From assembly GCA_910579995.1 (NCBI GenBank), contig CAJTWH010000009.1, positions 44,693 through 108,692 on the forward strand: a stretch of 64,000 bases of DNA, read 5' to 3'. This DNA comes from an uncultured Muribaculaceae bacterium. GTDB taxonomy: Bacteria; Bacteroidota; Bacteroidia; Bacteroidales; Muribaculaceae. Of this stretch, positions 61,434 through 64,000 are shown in pieces. A program made the position numbers and the translations under genes. The notes under the pieces were generated by a model. That model ran no database searches and was not told where the DNA came from. It saw only the letters and a program-made list of their open reading frames with translations. Each line of letters begins with the position of its first letter. Position 1 is the first letter of the stretch.

Positions 61434-63818
61434 ATGACTTCCGAATCTCAACATAATTCTGCCCGGCCTCGCAAACGGTGGGTCGGCCCTGCTATAAAGT
61501 GGCTTTGGGTTTGCTTTATTATTTTTATAGTCCTTGTCGGTGTCTTTTTCGTAATGGTATATAACGGTGTGATTGGTTATATGCCGCCTATCGAAGAATT
61601 GAAAAACCCGCAGGATAAGTTCGCGTCAATAATATATACAGCCGATGGCGAAGAGCTCGGCCGCTATTTCCGCAATACCGGCAACCGCGTATATGCTGAT
61701 TTCGACGAAATTTCGCCTAATGTTGTCGACGCCCTCATCGCTACTGAAGACGCGCGTTTCAACGACCATGCCGGTATCGATGTCAAGGCCGTTGCGCGTG
61801 CGATTGTAAAAACTGTAGTGTTGCGCCAGAAAAATGCCGGCGGCGGTTCTACCATTACCCAGCAGCTTGCCAAGCAGCTCTACACTCCGCCAAGCAGCGG
61901 TTTTTTGTCGCGCGCGGTGCAAAAGCCTATCGAATGGATGATTGCTATCAAACTTGAGCGTTTCTATTCTAAGGAAGAGATTCTCAAGATGTATCTTAAT
62001 CAGTTCGACTTCCTTTACAATGCCGTAGGTATCAAGTCGGCCGCCAAGGTGTATTTCAATAAGGATGCGGCCGACCTCGACACTCTTGAAGCCGCAACGC
62101 TCGTTGGCATGGTGAAGAACCCGGCTTATTTCAATCCTGTCCGACATCCCGAGCGCACCCGCGACCGCCGCAATGTCGTTCTCGACCAGATGTATAAGGC
62201 GGGTATGCTTTCCGAGGCCGAGCGCGACAGGCTTCAGGCTCAGCCTCTCGTGCTCAATTTTCAACGCGTCGACCACAAGGAGGGTCTCGCCCCGTATTTC
62301 CGCGAGGAATTGCGCCGTATTCTTTCGGCAAAACGTCCGGAAAGGTCGGCATACCCTTCGTGGGATACTCAGCGATATGTCGACGATTCGATTGCATGGG
62401 CAACCAATCCTCTCTATGGTTGGATAGAGAAAACGCGCAAGCCCGACGGCACCAAATATGATATATATAACGATGGCTTGAAAATATACACAACTATCGA
62501 CTCCCGTATGCAGCGCTATGCCGAAGAGGCTGTCCGCGAGCACATGGCGTCGCTTCAACAGCAATTCTTCCGTGAAAAGCGCGGCTCGAGTGCAGCTCCA
62601 TACACTTCTAACCGAGGCGAGCTTTCTGATGACATGCGCGCGCGTCTCATTAAGAATGCAATGAAGCAGAGTGAGCGTGGCCGCATTGCACGGATATCCG
62701 GTCTTTCCGATGAAGAACTCAGGCGCCAGTTCGATACTCCGGTGGAAATGACTGTATTCAGCTATAACGGCCCGGTCGACACTGTCATGACGCCGATGGA
62801 CTCGATGTTATATACCAAGTCGTTCCTGCGCGCCGGCTTTATGTCGATGGATCCTACTACCGGATTTGTCAAGGCTTACGTCGGAGGCACCGACTTCCAT
62901 TTCTTCCAATATGATATGGTATCTACAGGGCGCCGTCAGATCGGATCTACAATAAAACCGTTCCTCTATACCTATGCCTTCGAGACCGATGAGTTTACTC
63001 CTTGCACGGAAATGTTGAATGAGCAGCCCACTCTCTATGATGAGAGCGGCCGCGTATGGCAGCCGCGAAATTCGGGTAAGGCGCGTGTTGGCGAGATGGT
63101 TGATCTCCGTTGGGCACTTACAAACTCCAATAACTGGATTTCAGCCCGTATTATGGATCGTCTTAGCCCGGCCGAGCTCGTAAAGCGCATGCACAGCTAT
63201 GGCATTACTGCAAGTCTGCCTGCCGTGAAGTCTCTTTGTCTTGGCCCGGCTGAAGTATCGGTAAAGGAGATGGTCACGGCTTACAGCGCCTTTGCAAATA
63301 AAGGCATGCGCTCAGATCCGGTCTACGTCACTGCTATCGCCGATGCCAATGGCAATGTGATAAGTGATTTTGCGCCCTCGCAGATGGAGGTTATCACACA
63401 GAAAGGCTATTACCGTATATTGTCAGTGCTCCTTAATGTAGTCGATAGCGGTACCGGCAACCGTCTCCGTCGCGCTCCATTCAATATAACCGCTCAGACG
63501 GGAGGCAAGACCGGTACGACAAATGATAATGCCGACGGCTGGTTTATGGCTTTCACTCCCGATCTTGTCAGTGCTACGTGGGTGGGCGGTGAAGAGCGCT
63601 ATATACACTTCAATAATATGGCGCAGGGTCAAGGCGCGTCGATGGCTCTTCCTATATATGGTAAATATATATCGAAGGTCTATGCCGATCCGTCGCTGCA
63701 TTATTCGCAGGATTCCCGCTTCGAGTTCCCCGCCAATATCAATCTTTGCGAGGGAGAGCTCGGGAGTGTGGAGGATAACGAGACTATCGACGAGACTATT
63801 TCCGGCGCCTTTGATTAA
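61434..63818 (+). CDS. mrcA: Penicillin-binding protein 1A (bifunctional glycosyltransferase/transpeptidase)
   Basis: The start is ATG 61434 (MTSESQHNSARPRKRW); the longer frame begins inside the promoter. The product has 794 residues. One membrane anchor (~23-47) precedes a GT51 domain with catalytic Glu in ATEDARFNDHAGID and GGSTITQQLAKQL. The transpeptidase domain has SXXK as STIK (in GRRQIGSTIKPF), SXN in SNNW and KTG in GGKTGTTND. It polymerises and cross-links peptidoglycan in the periplasm. It ends at a strong terminator. Confidence 0.96.
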   Translation: MTSESQHNSARPRKRWVGPAIKWLWVCFIIFIVLVGVFFVMVYNGVIGYMPPIEELKNPQDKFASIIYTADGEELGRYFRNTGNRVYADFDEISPNVVDALIATEDARFNDHAGIDVKAVARAIVKTVVLRQKNAGGGSTITQQLAKQLYTPPSSGFLSRAVQKPIEWMIAIKLERFYSKEEILKMYLNQFDFLYNAVGIKSAAKVYFNKDAADLDTLEAATLVGMVKNPAYFNPVRHPERTRDRRNVVLDQMYKAGMLSEAERDRLQAQPLVLNFQRVDHKEGLAPYFREELRRILSAKRPERSAYPSWDTQRYVDDSIAWATNPLYGWIEKTRKPDGTKYDIYNDGLKIYTTIDSRMQRYAEEAVREHMASLQQQFFREKRGSSAAPYTSNRGELSDDMRARLIKNAMKQSERGRIARISGLSDEELRRQFDTPVEMTVFSYNGPVDTVMTPMDSMLYTKSFLRAGFMSMDPTTGFVKAYVGGTDFHFFQYDMVSTGRRQIGSTIKPFLYTYAFETDEFTPCTEMLNEQPTLYDESGRVWQPRNSGKARVGEMVDLRWALTNSNNWISARIMDRLSPAELVKRMHSYGITASLPAVKSLCLGPAEVSVKEMVTAYSAFANKGMRSDPVYVTAIADANGNVISDFAPSQMEVITQKGYYRILSVLLNVVDSGTGNRLRRAPFNITAQTGGKTGTTNDNADGWFMAFTPDLVSATWVGGEERYIHFNNMAQGQGASMALPIYGKYISKVYADPSLHYSQDSRFEFPANINLCEGELGSVEDNETIDETISGAFD

Positions 63819-63827
63819 ATTTTTCAG

Positions 63828-63866
63828 ACTCATCTAAAATTTATTTTGGTTTTAGATGAGTTTTTT
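63828..63866 (+). terminator. Terminator of the PBP1A gene
   Basis: A perfect 12-bp stem actcatctaaaa / ttttagatgagt is followed by TTTTTT. Confidence 0.92.
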
Positions 63867-63887
63867 GTTTAAAAACCGGTGGAAAAG

Positions 63888-63918
63888 TTGTGGAAGTGGG
63901 AAAAAAGGTCTATCTTTG
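63888..63918 (+). promoter_or_regulatory. Promoter of a gene beyond the window
   Basis: TTG (63888-63890), 20 bases, then TATCTTTG (63911-63918). Three TGGAA/TGGGA-like units lie just upstream and across the -33 region (63880-63902). No start codon of a gene is reached before base 64000. Confidence 0.65.
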
Positions 63919-64000
63919 CATGCTCCAAGCGATTAAAACAGCCGATGAGGCGGGATTGTTTGGGGTGAAGTGTTAAAATAATGTTAAAATCCTCGAAAAA

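Overview
The window comes from a Bacteroidota chromosome, most likely order Bacteroidales and close to Muribaculaceae. Several signals support this. Promoters have the Bacteroidota form (TTTG, 19-20 bases, TAnnTTTG). Exported proteins carry SSC/LSSC-type lipoboxes or a C-terminal beta-strand tag ending like type IX secretion (T9SS) cargo. Many genes belong to families largely confined to the phylum (DUF5689, DUF6359, DUF4369, DUF4831, DUF4923, DUF3822, DUF2723, DUF6029, Omp28). No RNA gene other than one tRNA-Leu is visible.

Layout. 1-5.2 kb (+): the 3' part of one secreted protein, a related lipoprotein sharing its repeat module, and a secreted esterase-like hydrolase. 5.3-10.3 kb (+): a four-gene cluster with a MoxR-type AAA+ ATPase, a vWA protein with a decayed metallopeptidase half, and two proteins I cannot assign. 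10.6-14.8 kb: an AT-rich island of about 4 kb inserted at the 3' end of dnaK and bounded by two ~92-bp direct repeats copied from the dnaK 3' end and its terminator. It carries a two-gene operon: a possible HsdS-like recognition protein and a RecF/ABC-type ATPase with a possible HEPN RNase tail. It also holds about 1.3 kb without convincing genes. 14.8-27.4 kb (-): dnaK, a TlpA-like oxidoreductase, hpf, xerC, rpsU, a DUF3332 lipoprotein, an MltF-like lytic transglycosylase, purM, a K+/H+ antiporter, an MgtC-like protein and a membrane-anchored coiled-coil protein. 27.4-27.8 kb: an intergenic region with a pair of GC-rich palindromes. 27.8-36.0 kb (-): a DUF4923 protein, a nucleotide-sugar 4,6-dehydratase, queG, a polysaccharide deacetylase and a large DUF2723 membrane protein.

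36.2-40.7 kb: a lone lipoprotein (+), then a tightly overlapping operon read leftwards: nth, a TRIC-like channel, GtrA, DUF3822, rsmD. 40.9-50.5 kb (+): dnaE, trxA, nnr, DUF4831 and a BspA-like leucine-rich-repeat surface protein. 50.5-53.3 kb (-): a urea transporter, a TlpA-like protein without CXXC, a HIT protein and greA. 53.6-61.1 kb (-): six genes for exported proteins (three with T9SS-like tails, two with Omp28-type thioredoxin folds, one TlpA, one DUF6029 barrel-like protein), probably one envelope or redox-linked cluster. The window ends with tRNA-Leu(TAA), a divergently transcribed PBP1A gene, and the promoter of a gene beyond the edge.

The most promising undescribed biology is the dnaK-attached island with its ATPase/HEPN-like plus recognition-protein pair. 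The adjoining MoxR-vWA four-gene cluster comes second. Both functional readings rest on motifs seen by eye and need profile searches.
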